Positions 41,401 through 50,833 of a DNA stretch of 64,000 bases are shown here, piece after piece. This DNA comes from Anaerolinea sp. (lineage in GTDB: Bacteria; Chloroflexota; Anaerolineae; Promineifilales; Promineifilaceae). Below the pieces are notes generated by a model, which worked only from the letters and a program-made list of their open reading frames with translations, did not search any database and was not told the origin of the DNA. The stretch is from the NCBI GenBank assembly GCA_014879875.1, contig JACSRF010000180.1, positions 1 to 64,000 of the forward strand, given 5' to 3'. The translations under genes and the position numbers were made by a program. Within the stretch, counting starts at the first letter, position 1. The number at the start of each line of letters is the position of its first letter.

Positions 41401-44117
41401 GGCAAACTGATTGGCTGCCAGGTCGGCAGATAGAGCCATTCATGAATGTTGGCGCGCTTCCCACTCTGTTTTTGTGGTGTGGTTGATGCGTGTGGCGATA
41501 TCCAGTGGCGTTTACGATCAAAAGCATAGCCAGGCAGAGAAACACGGCGACGTCTGCCTGCATCATGCATTCTTTCCCAGTCCAATGTTTGTCCCGCCAG
41601 CCAAAGGCGGGCAACGGCCGTTTGCAGAAATGTGGTATCTGCTGTTTTTTCCTGGGGATGGGGCAGCGATGCAATAGATAGATGTTGTTGTGTGAATGAC
41701 TGCAACGTGTGTCCTGGTCCTACTTCTAGAAAGAGAGGATTTGTGTCTGCTGCGGCGGTTTGTACACTGGCTGCAAATTGAACCGGCTGGCGTAGATGGT
41801 TGGACCAATAGGCGGGATTGATGGCTTCGGTTGTGGTGAGCCATCTACCTGTGACGTTGGATATAATGGGGATTTGCGGCGCATGGCGTTCAAACTGGGC
41901 AACGCAAGTAGCAAATTCCTCTTGTATCGGTTCCATCATCTGTGAATGAAAGGCATGAGAGGTATGCAAGCGGCGGTATTGTATATTTTGCTGCGCCAAT
42001 TGTGCTTGCAAGGTGGTAATGGCCGTTTCTGTCCCCGACACTACAGATAAATCAAGGCGATTGACAGCCGCCAGCGATAGTTCTTCATGCAAGAAGGGAT
42101 GAACGGCCGTTGCTGGCAAAAAAACTGCCAGCATTGCCCCTGCCGGTAATTGCTGCATCAACTGCCCGCGTTTGGCTACAATTGCCAGCGCATCTTCCAA
42201 CGTAAAGACACCGGCCAAACACGCAGCCACATACTCTCCCAAACTGTGCCCAATCATTGCCTGTGGCGTTACACCCCATGTCCGCCACACTGTCGCCAGC
42301 GCATATTCAACGGCAAATAAGGCTGGCTGCGCCAGAGCGGTTTGTTTCAATTGTTCGGCTGCTGCCGCTTCCATTTCAACCGGTGGATACAGGACATCCA
42401 GCAAATTGATGCCCAGGGTGGGTTTTAACAAATCTGCACATTGGTCAAGTACATCCTGAAACAAGGCGATATGCTCATACAGGCCGCGCCCCATGTTGAC
42501 GTACTGCGCCCCTTGTCCGGGGAACATAAAAACGAGTCCCGGTGGCGCATCTGGAGCCGTTGCCGACAAAAGTCGCCCTGTGTCTGGCGCTTCTAACGCT
42601 GAGATCGCATCGGAGACAGTACGGCAGAGCAAAGCACGTCGCTGCTCAAAATGCTGCCGCCCAACTTGGAGCGTATAGGCGGCATCGGCCAGGTTCAAAC
42701 CGGGATGTTGGCGCAAATGATCAGCCAGCGCTGCTGTTAGCGTATCAAGGCTTTGTGTTGTTTTTGCAGATAGGAGTACAAGCTGCTCATGGGGTGTTGG
42801 CGAACTCTGTGCCTGTGCTGGCGCTTCTTCTAAAATGATGTGAGCATTTGTGCCGCCAATACCAAAGGAACTGACACCGGCGCGGCGCGGATGATCTTTG
42901 GCCGGCCAGGCTTGTAATTCAGATGAGAGCAAAAAGGGGCTGTTGGCAAAATCCATATACGGATTGAGCCGATGAGCATAACGATGAGGTGGTATTTGTC
43001 GGTGGTGTAGGGACAGCACCGTTTTAATCAAACCCGCAATACCAGCCGCCGCATCCAGATGACCGATGTTGCTTTTCACCGATCCGAGGTAGCAAAACTG
43101 TTGGGCATCTGTTTGCAAACGAAAGGCGCGATTCAGGGCTGCAACTTCTATCGGATCGCCCAATAATGTACCTGTGCCGTGTGCTTCGATGTAGCCAATC
43201 GAGTCAGCAGGGACATTTGCGATGGCCAATGCCTCAGCGATGACTTCGACCTGTCCATCTTCGCCAGGAGCAGTATAGCCGATCTTGCGTGAACCATCGT
43301 TGTTGATCGCCGATCCCTTGATGACCGCCAGGATAGAATCGCCATCAGCCAAAGCGTCAGAGAGCCGTTTCAAGACAACGATTCCCACGCCATTGCCGCC
43401 AACCGTCCCTTGGGCGTCGGCCGAAAAGGCCCGACAATGCCCATCCGGCGAAGTCACGCCCCCTTCTTCGTACAGGTAGCCTGAGGCAAGTGGCACTGTC
43501 ACCGCAGATCCACCGGCCAATGCCATATCACATTCCCAATTGAGTAAGCTCTGGCAAGCTAAATGCACGGCAACCAGCGAAGTGGAACAGGCGGTCTGTA
43601 CGGTTACGGCCGGCCCCCTGAGATTCAAGCGATATGCGACCTGGGTCGTGATAAAATCCTTATCGTTGCTAATAACTGCCTGGTAGCTGTTGCTGTAATC
43701 GGGGTGTGCCAGGATATTGCGTAGCAAATAGGTGTTTAGATTGCTCCCGGCGTAGATTCCAACACGGCCGTTAAAGCGATCTGGGGTGTGACCTGCATCT
43801 TCCAGAGCGTGCCAGGCGCATTCCAGAAAAAGACGCTGTTGGGGATCCATCAAAGCCGCTTCGTGTGGGTTGATCTTAAAAAATCGGGCATCAAAACAAT
43901 CTGCATCAGCTAAAACACCCTTTGCTTTGACATAGTGGGAGTCTTGCAGCAACTGTGGTGGCACACCAGCAGCCAGCAATGTTTCATTATCTAACGTAGC
44001 GATGCTTTCGGTGCCCTGGCTCAGGTTTTGCCAGAATTCGTTGACATTAGCTGCCCCCGGAAAGCGGCCAGCCATCCCAATAATGGCGATGTTGTAGAGG
44101 GAGTCTGTATTTTCCAT
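35499..44117 (-). CDS. Hybrid PKS-NRPS, KS-AT-KR-ACP-C-A-PCP-TE
   Basis: A 2872-residue megasynthase, last of three. KS: VQTACSTSLVAVH (active Cys ~175), EAHGTGT, NIGHLDAAAG. AT (~530-830): IGHSLGE, and TSHAFHS, the HAFH form that predicts malonyl-CoA. KR (~1090-1300): LITGGLGRIG, catalytic Tyr and Asn in YAAANR; VTND replaces the LDD motif, hinting at the A-type hydroxyl configuration. Carrier: FELGGHSLLATQL (~1408). C: TVHHIVSDGWST (~1625). A: TYTSGSTGHPKG (~2105) with residues D-A-E-S-W-N-T-V-T in the specificity positions, which I cannot assign; the usual GGE is NAE. Carrier: FDLGGHSLLALRL (~2500). TE: VGYCFGGLVAY (~2634) with Cys at the nucleophile position and GDHVSMI carrying the His. 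It extends the upstream peptidyl chain by a beta-hydroxy ketide, adds one amino acid and releases the product. Confidence 0.95.
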   Translation of the reverse strand: MENTDSLYNIAIIGMAGRFPGAANVNEFWQNLSQGTESIATLDNETLLAAGVPPQLLQDSHYVKAKGVLADADCFDARFFKINPHEAALMDPQQRLFLECAWHALEDAGHTPDRFNGRVGIYAGSNLNTYLLRNILAHPDYSNSYQAVISNDKDFITTQVAYRLNLRGPAVTVQTACSTSLVAVHLACQSLLNWECDMALAGGSAVTVPLASGYLYEEGGVTSPDGHCRAFSADAQGTVGGNGVGIVVLKRLSDALADGDSILAVIKGSAINNDGSRKIGYTAPGEDGQVEVIAEALAIANVPADSIGYIEAHGTGTLLGDPIEVAALNRAFRLQTDAQQFCYLGSVKSNIGHLDAAAGIAGLIKTVLSLHHRQIPPHRYAHRLNPYMDFANSPFLLSSELQAWPAKDHPRRAGVSSFGIGGTNAHIILEEAPAQAQSSPTPHEQLVLLSAKTTQSLDTLTAALADHLRQHPGLNLADAAYTLQVGRQHFEQRRALLCRTVSDAISALEAPDTGRLLSATAPDAPPGLVFMFPGQGAQYVNMGRGLYEHIALFQDVLDQCADLLKPTLGINLLDVLYPPVEMEAAAAEQLKQTALAQPALFAVEYALATVWRTWGVTPQAMIGHSLGEYVAACLAGVFTLEDALAIVAKRGQLMQQLPAGAMLAVFLPATAVHPFLHEELSLAAVNRLDLSVVSGTETAITTLQAQLAQQNIQYRRLHTSHAFHSQMMEPIQEEFATCVAQFERHAPQIPIISNVTGRWLTTTEAINPAYWSNHLRQPVQFAASVQTAAADTNPLFLEVGPGHTLQSFTQQHLSIASLPHPQEKTADTTFLQTAVARLWLAGQTLDWERMHDAGRRRRVSLPGYAFDRKRHWISPHASTTPQKQSGKRANIHEWLYLPTWQPISLPTPDLPPTNWLILIDHTQIEQALASWLGEIGHTWTFMRDSHDVEGYLAVLENEKPQRIIYCATGQFDFTEWLKLAQALSKTTSITHVDILTHQAQQVSYHELPDAEQCLLLGAAPVFAQEYPHITLRCIDIAAAPFSVTIENDKLFVTELLTTPEYPFVAFRGQRRWIQAFAPVAPPNKRGLPLRTEGVYLITGGLGRIGRTLARYLVEQYQAKLILTSRTGLPPRPEWTQWLTAANETSERIRFVQEMEDRGAKLHLFAVDAADPIQMEALFREVEQSFGALHGVLHLAAVTNDEIVIPIPEIDMAQVQRLLRPKVEGTQLLANLLTQRQMDFCVLFSSTAAQLGGLGFTVYAAANRFMDGMAQAQQITSRTPWLSINWDGWQFTGNAPGKTKQQQLGQTVDSVAMTPDEGVEAFVNALCLRRLPQVIVSPGDWQDRYEAWVMGAVTTVSEHNATTPTTIHERPQLPTSYVAPRNGTEARLVDIWQTNLGVKQIGIHDDYFELGGHSLLATQLTAKIRQAFNCEISVRQLFEAPTIAALAQVIDQPPSEETIEQPAQPMQMITMQERARSSEAGIQLTSRGESIPLSFAQERLWFLHHLEPENPAYHLSFAVRCQGKLDITVFQRCITEVARRHEAFRTTFATIDNQPVQIIAATPPDIVTVIDLRTLPTAAQETAVQEAIQNSRVQPFDLGGGPLWRFSLIRLEDDETIISVTVHHIVSDGWSTAVFIGEMETLYAAFVQGKRSPLPELALQYADFAHWQRQWLLGKVLQQQLSYWQKQLEGAPRLLPLPTDYPRPAVQTFNGDVYRFSFSDTLLAQIQSFGKREKASPFMLLLAAFQLLLSRYSGQTDISVGTYIANRNREEMRHMIGYFVNTLVLRTALAGNPTFQQLLQRVRSTTLDAYAHQDIPFEKLLEELQPERALSHTPFFQTALVLQNTPTPVFDIEGLQFEPIPLAQHHANYDLTLWIEPEGESWQGKMEYNTDLFAADTIHRLVVNYLTLLEAALTKPATFVSDLPLVTKAEQQQLTTWNERTQLVLPSHSFVHTWFTAQTMKTPDKTAVIYGAQSITYGELEQRANQLAHYLRQRGVGPDVFVGLYLPRSLDAVISMLAVLKAGGAYVPLDPAYPQERIAWMLADTQLLLLLTHRSLTDKLPLHQATHVYLDEAWPDIAAIPHAAEPPQVPLHPDNLAYLTYTSGSTGHPKGVMATHKTMLHYLAAIMAAFELAPLDRVLQFAPLSFDATVEEIYPALLCGATVVLKPEEMIVPGRPFHDLIEQFRITVLSLPVAFWQEWIIAAKHTSLSMPASLRMVWLNAESPSPKLFAEAVHLGEGRIKWFNTYGPTETTVTAALFQSSCQDDQPWHHIPIGYPLANTKLYILDSNLQPVPVGVVGELYIGGSGVGRGYLNRPALTAERFLPNPFSGTPGARLYQTGDRTRYLPDGKVVFLGRSDDQVKIRGFRIEPGEIKAVLDTHPLVDKSFVTTQTDQEAPCLAAYIVASPTITKEQINLKETLTLFLADKLPKYMIPTMFMQLDAFPLTPNGKIDKAALPIPDHTQAGSTNYVAPRDAVELHLVQIWEDLLSVNPVGVKDSFFDLGGHSLLALRLMSRIQQASNQYVPLSALMQEPTIEALAAVLRQDAEPPTSSSPLLLIKPGEINPPIYGIHAVEGNALFYHNLSRHLVLRRPFYGIEAVGLNGRQKPFTTVEEMASHYITHIRQQQPEGPYWLVGYCFGGLVAYEMAQQLHQQGETVELLALLDTTAQLENPFVRIDLTALDPTGDLLTIYLALHVAAELAGVPFHFASIQYTHLFTSSNFSRDVLLEKLLQQAKAHQLVQLTVEQCLQLPFPALIDHIMKQGLALAKSRQTVPVDIEIDYMHNILRVRQAVENAELRYTLEPYLQTPYPGQTVLFRAVEHPSDQVYDLGWSPLLSGKFEIMPVPGDHVSMITDADNARVLAHQLQRYLDLMKV

Positions 44118-44123
44118 TCTGTA

Positions 44124-47100
44124 TCAACCCTTTCTTACGCGTGCTCTGTGTCGTTCTATATGATGTTGCTGAACAGCAGTGCGTCGGGCTGTAGCCCGTG
44201 CCATAACTTCATGCTGAATGGGTTGCTTTTGACCTTGCTCCTCTTGTTGCTGCCCTAAATAACTTGCCAGGGCAACAACAGTCGTGTATTTGAACAAGAG
44301 TTGCAGCGAAACAGGTTGATCAAGCTGTTGTGCAAGCCGCTCTTGCACCTGAACCAGCAAAAGCGAGTGACCACCCAGATCGAAGAAGTTGTCGTGCCGA
44401 CCAACACGCTCGATTTTTAGGGATTCTTGCCATATGGCGGCAATTTTTTTCTCCAACTGGTTATTGGGCGGTGTATAAGTAGTGTGGCGCGAGGTCGTCA
44501 ATTTGTCTTTTATTGAAGCTATCAACACCTGCCGGTCTACTTTTCCGTTAGGCGTTAGCGGCAATTCGTCTTGCAGGATAAGTGTGGTTGGTATCATGTA
44601 AGCGGGTAACTGCGTGGTCAGGTATGTGTGGATCTTCTGAATAAAGGCTGATTCGTCTGATTCAACTGTTTTTCGATAAGCGCCATTGGGCACAACACAG
44701 GCAACCAGGTTTGTGTCCATGTGCTGTTCATTGGGCATGGTCAAGATGATGCTGTCATGAACATCGGGGTGGGCTATAAGGGTGGCTTCGATTTCACCGG
44801 GTTCGATACGAAAACCCCTGATCTGTACCTGATGATCCAGACGACCGGCGAACTCTAAACGGCCGTCTGGCAAATACCTTACTTTGTCACCGGTGCGATA
44901 CAGACGACTACCAGGTTCATGACTGAAAGGATTAGGCAGGAAACGTTCAGCCGTAAGCGCAGGACGCCGCAAGTATCCCCGCGCTATCCCTGCTCCTGAT
45001 ATATACAACTCGCCATAAACGCCGACTGCAACGGGCATCATCTGTTGATCCAATATGTATAATTCTGTATTAGCAATCGGACGACCAATGGTGGGCGCTG
45101 CATATTCGGGTGATGGTTCATCAACAGCAGGCACAATCGTCGAGGTTGTGACAACAGTGTATTCAGTTGGCCCGTAATTGTTAATTACCTGAAAAGGGAG
45201 TGTTGTTGGGGGATAGATTCGCAGTCGATCCCCACCAGTTAACAGCATCTCCAAAGATGCGTCTTCGGGCCAGGGCAAGGTCATCAGATTCGCCGCCAGG
45301 GGAGTTGGCACAAACGATTTAGTAATTTGCTGAGTTACCATCCAATCACGCAACTGCGAAGGGGATAGGCGCAAATGTTCAGGAGGTAGGTAAAGGGATG
45401 CCCCACTGACCAACGCTGCCCATATTTCCCAAACAGCTGCATCAAAACCTAATCCAGACAAATGTGTCATCCGATCCGTGGGCGAAACCAAAAAGTTGTG
45501 TTGATGCCAGGTAACTAAATTCAACAGCCCCGCATGTGTGAGCTGTGTCCCTTTTGGCTTTCCTGTCGAGCCAGACGTGTAAATGATGTAAGCGATCTGC
45601 TCAGGCAAAAGGCGGCTGTCTGGATCATTTGCTTTTTCTGTGCCGAGGGTCTCCCATTGCTGGTCCAGCAAAAGGGTATTGTATATGTTTTGAGGTAGAT
45701 GGCTTTCGATGAGAGCGGTTTCTGTGATCAGGATTAAATCAGGATATGATTGACAGAGATCATCGAGAACGTAAGCTAACCGTTCTGTGGGATGTTGTGG
45801 GTCTAGTGGCACATAAGCCCCACCTGCTTTAAGGATACCGAGCAACGTGATGATCATCTCTGGTGACCGGTTCAGGCAAACGGCAACGGGCTTTTCTGGC
45901 CCAATACCCTGCCGTTGCAAATAGTGGGCGATTTGGTTGGCGCGCCGGTTGAGTTCTTCATAGGTCAGTGGTGATCTGTTCTCGGCTGGCACAACGGCCG
46001 TTGCATCGGGCCTCGCGACAGCCTGCTTAGCCACCAGTTCAGGCACAGATCGAGAGGAAGCAGGTACTCTTGTCTGGTTCCATCTCTCAAACAGGGCTTG
46101 TTCCGTTGTGGTTAAGAAGGTGAAGTTGCTAACAGGCGTATGAGGCGCAGCGACGATTTTAGTCAGCAAATTTTGGAAATGAGCAGCCGTCCTGTTGATG
46201 GTTTCCGCTGTAAACAAATCTGTGCTGTAAATGAACGCGCCTTGCAAACGGCCGTTCTCTGTCCACATATGACACTCCAGATCAAAACGGACTGTGCCCG
46301 TGTCCAGTAAAAAGGGAGATACCGTTAACTCTGGCACGAAGACATCCGGAACAGGGGCGTTTTGCAGTGCAAAAACAACCTGGCTTAATGGGTTTTTGCC
46401 CAAATCACGTTCCGGCTGTAATTTTTCGACCAACAATTCAAAAGGCAAATCTTGATTTGCATAAGCCTCTAAAGCTGTTTGCTTAACGCGATGCAGCAGT
46501 TCGCTAAACGTTGGCTGCTGCCTCAAATCGGTGCGAATGACCAACGTATTAACAAAAGCGCCAATCAAATGCTCGATTTCCATATGGTTACGATTGGCAA
46601 CAGGCGTACTAACAGCAATATCTGTTTGTTGGGTGTAGCGATACAGCAGTGTCTGAAACGCAGCCAGCAAGACCATAAACAGAGATGCCTGCTCTTGCTG
46701 GCTCAATTCGTTTAGTTGTTGTGTCAATGTTGAGGACAAATGGAAAATATGTTGGCTTCCTTTACCGGAAGGAACGGCCGGTCTTGGATAATCTCTAGGT
46801 AAATCTAGTTCGGGTAATCCCACCAGCTTATCATGCCAATAAGCAAGCTGTGTTTCCAGCCGCTCAGCTTGAAGATAACGGCGCTGCCAGACTGCGAAAT
46901 CAGCATATTGAACAACCAGAGGTGGCAAGGAGGCAGGATATCTGTCAATCGTTAAACTTTGATAAATTGTAAACAACTCGTCCAATAAAATACCAACCGA
47001 CCAACCATCGGCGATAATATGATGTAATGTGAGCAGCAAAATATGTTCTTCCGGTGCAAGGCGCAGGAGACACCCCCGCAGCAGCGGCCCGACTGACAAA

Positions 47101-50100
47101 TCAAAGAGCCGTCGTGCTTCTGTCGCTAACTGCTTTTGTGCTGCTGCCTCCCGTTCATGGTCAGGCAGTGCAGATAAATCGGCAACGTCTAAACTGATTG
47201 GCAGCACAGGGGCAACTTTTTGCACAGCCTGATTATCCGATGACAAGATAAATGTGGTTCGCAATATCTCGTGGCGATTGATGATTTCATTAAGACTTTG
47301 CTCTAATAACGGTATGTTTAACTGGCCGCACAGGCGCAGAGTGGTCGGCAGATTATAAACCGGATGATGACCTACAAGCCGATCCAGAAACCACAATCGC
47401 TGCTGAGCAAAGGATAACGGGTATTCATTTGCACGCGGAACGGGTTGAATAGAATCGGTAATTCCCTGTCTTTGTTCAACACGGTTTGACTTGAAAGCCT
47501 GCTTCTGGTCAATAATCTGTGCCAGCGCGGCGATAGTTGGCGCTTCAAAGAATATTTTGAGCGGCAGGTCAATCTGGCATATGCGGCGAATGCGCGAAGC
47601 TAACTGTGTGGCTAACAGAGAATGACCCCCTAGTTCAAAGAAATTATCATGGATAGATATCTGTTCTAAGGTGAGCAGGTCGCGCCAGATGTCGGCGATT
47701 ATTTGTTCAGTTGGGGTTTCTGGTAAAGTGACGCCGTCTGTTGTGAGCAGATTTGCAGTTGGTGCGGGCAGCGCATTGCGGTCTACTTTCCCATTTGGCA
47801 GCAGGGGTATCTTATCTAAGGAGGTGAAACTGGTGGGGATCATGTAAGCAGGAAGTTGGTTTTGCAGAAAAGCGCGCAGGGTTTGGGCTTCCACATGTTT
47901 GCCCGGCACAAAAACCAGATAAGCGGCCAATCGTTGTGCATTCTGTTCATACGCATAAGCGGCGACCACCGCACGCTGCACTTCAGGGAGTTGTTCTAGT
48001 CTGATTTCAATTTCATCTAGTTCAATGCGAAAACCACGTATTTTCACTTGATGATCTACACGACCCAAAAACTGAATCTGCCCATCTGGTAAATATCGGG
48101 CCAGATCACCCGTTTTATACAAGCGACTGCCCGCTGCTAATTGAGCGTCAGGGTCATTGGGGCGTGCAAATGAATTGGGGATAAATTTCTCGGCAGTCAT
48201 GCGTGGCCGATGTTGGTAGCCGCGTGTGATTCCAACGCCTCCAATATATAACTCACCGGGCGCTCCCGTTGGCGCCGGTTGTAGGCGATCATCCAGAATA
48301 TATAGTTGGGCATGGGGGGCAGCACGACCAATCAGAACTGTATGTAAATGTTCGACTTCATTCAGTGAGCAGGCGTATACACTGCTCCAGACTGCTGCTT
48401 CTGTTGGGCCATACTCATTATAGAGAGGTGTTGAGTTGAAGTTTTCGTAATGATGACGCACAATGGCCGGTGAGCAGGCTTCACCAGCGACAACGGCCGT
48501 TTGCAACGAAGCAAGCTGCTCTGGTGTACTTTCAGTTAGAATCAAATCATACAACGTGGGCAGACACAGCAAGTGCGTTATCTGGTGTTGGGCAATTAAG
48601 CGCCCTAAATGCCGGGGATCACGCTGCTGATCTTCTGTTGCCAGGAAAAGCGTCCCCCCATAGCATAAACTCCAAAAGATGCCAGCCACAGAACTGTCAA
48701 AAGCAAAGGAAGAGAGCGACAAAAACCTTTGCACCGGATGCTCGTAAACAGACACCCGAGCCTGAGTAGAATAGAATAAATTTTCATGGGTAACTTGCAC
48801 CCCCTTCGGCTGTCCTGTAGAACCAGATGTGTAAATAACGTAAGCAAGATTGCCTGGTGTGATATTTTCATCTGGTGCGGTATCAGGATATGGGGCGATC
48901 TGTTCCCAGGCTGTATCCAGGCAAACGATTTGCGCACTGTTTTTTGGCAGCAGGGTTTGCAATGATTGGTGTGTTAGAATAACGGGCATTTGGCTGTCTG
49001 CGATCATGTAAGCCAGACGTTCTTGGGGATAAGTCGGATCCAGTGGTACATAGGCCCCGCCTGCTTTTAGAATCCCGAAAATGCTGAGCAGCATATCAGG
49101 TGAGCGTGAGAGGCAAAGCCCGACCCGTGTTTCCGCACCGACGCCCAATGTTCGCAGATAGTGTGCTAATTGATTGGCACGGCCGTTTAACTCGGCATAA
49201 GTCAAACATTGAGTGGGTACATTGCCGCTTCCATTTTCAAGCCCCACAACGGCCGTTTCCCCCCCCACGCGAGCAGCTTCACGTTCAAGAAGGTGGTGAA
49301 CAAATGTAGGTGTAAACGGCCGTTCGCGAGAAGGCTTGTTCCAATCATAAACAATTTGTTGATACTGTTTGTCAGACAACAAAGGCAAGAACGCGATTTG
49401 CTGCTCAGGGTGAGAGACAATGCTTTCCAGCAATGTCTGCCATTGCGCCACCAGTGAAGCGATTGTATCTGCCTGAAATAGCCCTATGTTATATTCAACG
49501 TAACCACTGATATCTGAACCGTTATCAAACAGGGATAAGGTGAGATCGAATTTCGTGGTTTGTGTAGTGACAGGAATCGGTTTGATCGTTAAATCGGGCA
49601 GTGACAATTGACTAAACTGGGCATCTTGCAAAGAAAAAGTCACTTGAAAAAGTGGGTGTTGATTGGGCAAGCGTTCTAATTGCAATGTTTCCAGTAAGCG
49701 AGCGAGGGGCAGCTCTTCATGCTCATAAACTTGTAAGCAGTTCGCCCGGACCTGTTTTAACAAAGCGAGAAAGGGCAGTTGGCCGTCTAAACTGGCTCGG
49801 AAAACTAAGGTGTTGGCAAAAAAGCCCACCAGATCAGCCACTTCTGTCCGATTGCGATTCGCCACCGGTGAACCAACCAGAAATGCTTGCTGACCCGTGT
49901 AACGGTACAGTAAAACTTGATAAGCAGCCAGCAAAGTCATGAACAGCGTGGTTCCCTGTTCTTGGCTAAGCTGTTTCAAAGAGGCGCTCAGGTCCGGCGA
50001 CAAAGCAAATGCCTGTTGCGCACCCTGATTTATCGGTTCAGATGAACGTGGGTAATCAGTTGGCAGTTCCAAAAGATGTGGTATGTCTGTCAGATTTTCC

Positions 50101-50816
50101 TGCCAAAAGGTCAACAACTGCTCCAGGCGTTTTCCAGTCAACCATTGACGCTGCCAGATAGCATAATCAGCGTACTGCACAGGCAGCGCAGGCAGATCAG
50201 GCGCATTGCCACTGCGGCAAGCGTGATAAAAAGCATGAATATCGCGGGCGGCAATACGACCAGACCATGTATCGGAGGCGATGTGATGGATATTGACCAG
50301 CAAAATATGGCAATGCTCGTGCAGTCGCAAGATTCTGGCTCGGAGGGGCATCTCTTTGTCAAGTGCAAAGCGATATTCGGTTTCTGTATGGATTTCCTGC
50401 GTGACCTGTTCCATTTGTGCTGTTTCTGGATGATGGCTTAAATCAATGAGCGGGATTTCTAATTGTGTAGCAGGTAAAATTTTCTGCTGTGGTTGGTCTT
50501 CCTCGACAATGAAGCAAGTACGCAGCACTTCATGGCGTTGTACCAATGCGTTGAGGCTGTGAGAGAGTGCATTAATGTCTAGCGGCCCTTCCAACCGGTA
50601 AGCGGCAGGGACATTATAGGTAGAGCTTTGTTGTTCGTCGAACTGGTGAATGAACCATAGACGTTCCTGGGCAAAAGAAAGAGGAAACGGCCGTTCCTCG
50701 CGTGGTTGGGGCATCATCACAGCCGATGTGTCCACTTTTTTCTGCTGCAATAACTGCTGCAACAAGGCCAATTTTTCAGAGGATAAAGATGATAGGCGAT
50801 GGCTTATATCAGTCAT
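44124..50816 (-). CDS. Nonribosomal peptide synthetase, C-A-PCP-C-A-PCP
   Basis: A 2230-residue, two-module NRPS. A short helical N-terminus (LSSLSSEKLALLQQLLQQKK) fits a docking tail to the PKS encoded upstream. C1: NIHHIASDTWSG (~179). A1: YTSGSTGQPKG (~665), specificity residues D-S-A-C-V-A-E-V-W, not assigned. Carrier 1: FELGGHSLLATQL (~1065). C2: LHHIIADGWSV (~1268). A2: YTSGSTGKPKG (~1750), specificity residues D-A-W-F-L-G-N-V-V, the classical leucine code. Carrier 2: FDLGGHSLLLVQV (~2148). There are no epimerase or methyltransferase domains, so both residues should be L-configured and unmethylated. ATG at 50816 has GAGGAGG six bases upstream, the best ribosome-binding site in the cluster; gaps to its neighbours are 17 and 6 bases. 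Confidence 0.96.
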   Translation of the reverse strand: MTDISHRLSSLSSEKLALLQQLLQQKKVDTSAVMMPQPREERPFPLSFAQERLWFIHQFDEQQSSTYNVPAAYRLEGPLDINALSHSLNALVQRHEVLRTCFIVEEDQPQQKILPATQLEIPLIDLSHHPETAQMEQVTQEIHTETEYRFALDKEMPLRARILRLHEHCHILLVNIHHIASDTWSGRIAARDIHAFYHACRSGNAPDLPALPVQYADYAIWQRQWLTGKRLEQLLTFWQENLTDIPHLLELPTDYPRSSEPINQGAQQAFALSPDLSASLKQLSQEQGTTLFMTLLAAYQVLLYRYTGQQAFLVGSPVANRNRTEVADLVGFFANTLVFRASLDGQLPFLALLKQVRANCLQVYEHEELPLARLLETLQLERLPNQHPLFQVTFSLQDAQFSQLSLPDLTIKPIPVTTQTTKFDLTLSLFDNGSDISGYVEYNIGLFQADTIASLVAQWQTLLESIVSHPEQQIAFLPLLSDKQYQQIVYDWNKPSRERPFTPTFVHHLLEREAARVGGETAVVGLENGSGNVPTQCLTYAELNGRANQLAHYLRTLGVGAETRVGLCLSRSPDMLLSIFGILKAGGAYVPLDPTYPQERLAYMIADSQMPVILTHQSLQTLLPKNSAQIVCLDTAWEQIAPYPDTAPDENITPGNLAYVIYTSGSTGQPKGVQVTHENLFYSTQARVSVYEHPVQRFLSLSSFAFDSSVAGIFWSLCYGGTLFLATEDQQRDPRHLGRLIAQHQITHLLCLPTLYDLILTESTPEQLASLQTAVVAGEACSPAIVRHHYENFNSTPLYNEYGPTEAAVWSSVYACSLNEVEHLHTVLIGRAAPHAQLYILDDRLQPAPTGAPGELYIGGVGITRGYQHRPRMTAEKFIPNSFARPNDPDAQLAAGSRLYKTGDLARYLPDGQIQFLGRVDHQVKIRGFRIELDEIEIRLEQLPEVQRAVVAAYAYEQNAQRLAAYLVFVPGKHVEAQTLRAFLQNQLPAYMIPTSFTSLDKIPLLPNGKVDRNALPAPTANLLTTDGVTLPETPTEQIIADIWRDLLTLEQISIHDNFFELGGHSLLATQLASRIRRICQIDLPLKIFFEAPTIAALAQIIDQKQAFKSNRVEQRQGITDSIQPVPRANEYPLSFAQQRLWFLDRLVGHHPVYNLPTTLRLCGQLNIPLLEQSLNEIINRHEILRTTFILSSDNQAVQKVAPVLPISLDVADLSALPDHEREAAAQKQLATEARRLFDLSVGPLLRGCLLRLAPEEHILLLTLHHIIADGWSVGILLDELFTIYQSLTIDRYPASLPPLVVQYADFAVWQRRYLQAERLETQLAYWHDKLVGLPELDLPRDYPRPAVPSGKGSQHIFHLSSTLTQQLNELSQQEQASLFMVLLAAFQTLLYRYTQQTDIAVSTPVANRNHMEIEHLIGAFVNTLVIRTDLRQQPTFSELLHRVKQTALEAYANQDLPFELLVEKLQPERDLGKNPLSQVVFALQNAPVPDVFVPELTVSPFLLDTGTVRFDLECHMWTENGRLQGAFIYSTDLFTAETINRTAAHFQNLLTKIVAAPHTPVSNFTFLTTTEQALFERWNQTRVPASSRSVPELVAKQAVARPDATAVVPAENRSPLTYEELNRRANQIAHYLQRQGIGPEKPVAVCLNRSPEMIITLLGILKAGGAYVPLDPQHPTERLAYVLDDLCQSYPDLILITETALIESHLPQNIYNTLLLDQQWETLGTEKANDPDSRLLPEQIAYIIYTSGSTGKPKGTQLTHAGLLNLVTWHQHNFLVSPTDRMTHLSGLGFDAAVWEIWAALVSGASLYLPPEHLRLSPSQLRDWMVTQQITKSFVPTPLAANLMTLPWPEDASLEMLLTGGDRLRIYPPTTLPFQVINNYGPTEYTVVTTSTIVPAVDEPSPEYAAPTIGRPIANTELYILDQQMMPVAVGVYGELYISGAGIARGYLRRPALTAERFLPNPFSHEPGSRLYRTGDKVRYLPDGRLEFAGRLDHQVQIRGFRIEPGEIEATLIAHPDVHDSIILTMPNEQHMDTNLVACVVPNGAYRKTVESDESAFIQKIHTYLTTQLPAYMIPTTLILQDELPLTPNGKVDRQVLIASIKDKLTTSRHTTYTPPNNQLEKKIAAIWQESLKIERVGRHDNFFDLGGHSLLLVQVQERLAQQLDQPVSLQLLFKYTTVVALASYLGQQQEEQGQKQPIQHEVMARATARRTAVQQHHIERHRARVRKG

Positions 50817-50833
50817 AAAATGCCTCCTCTGGC

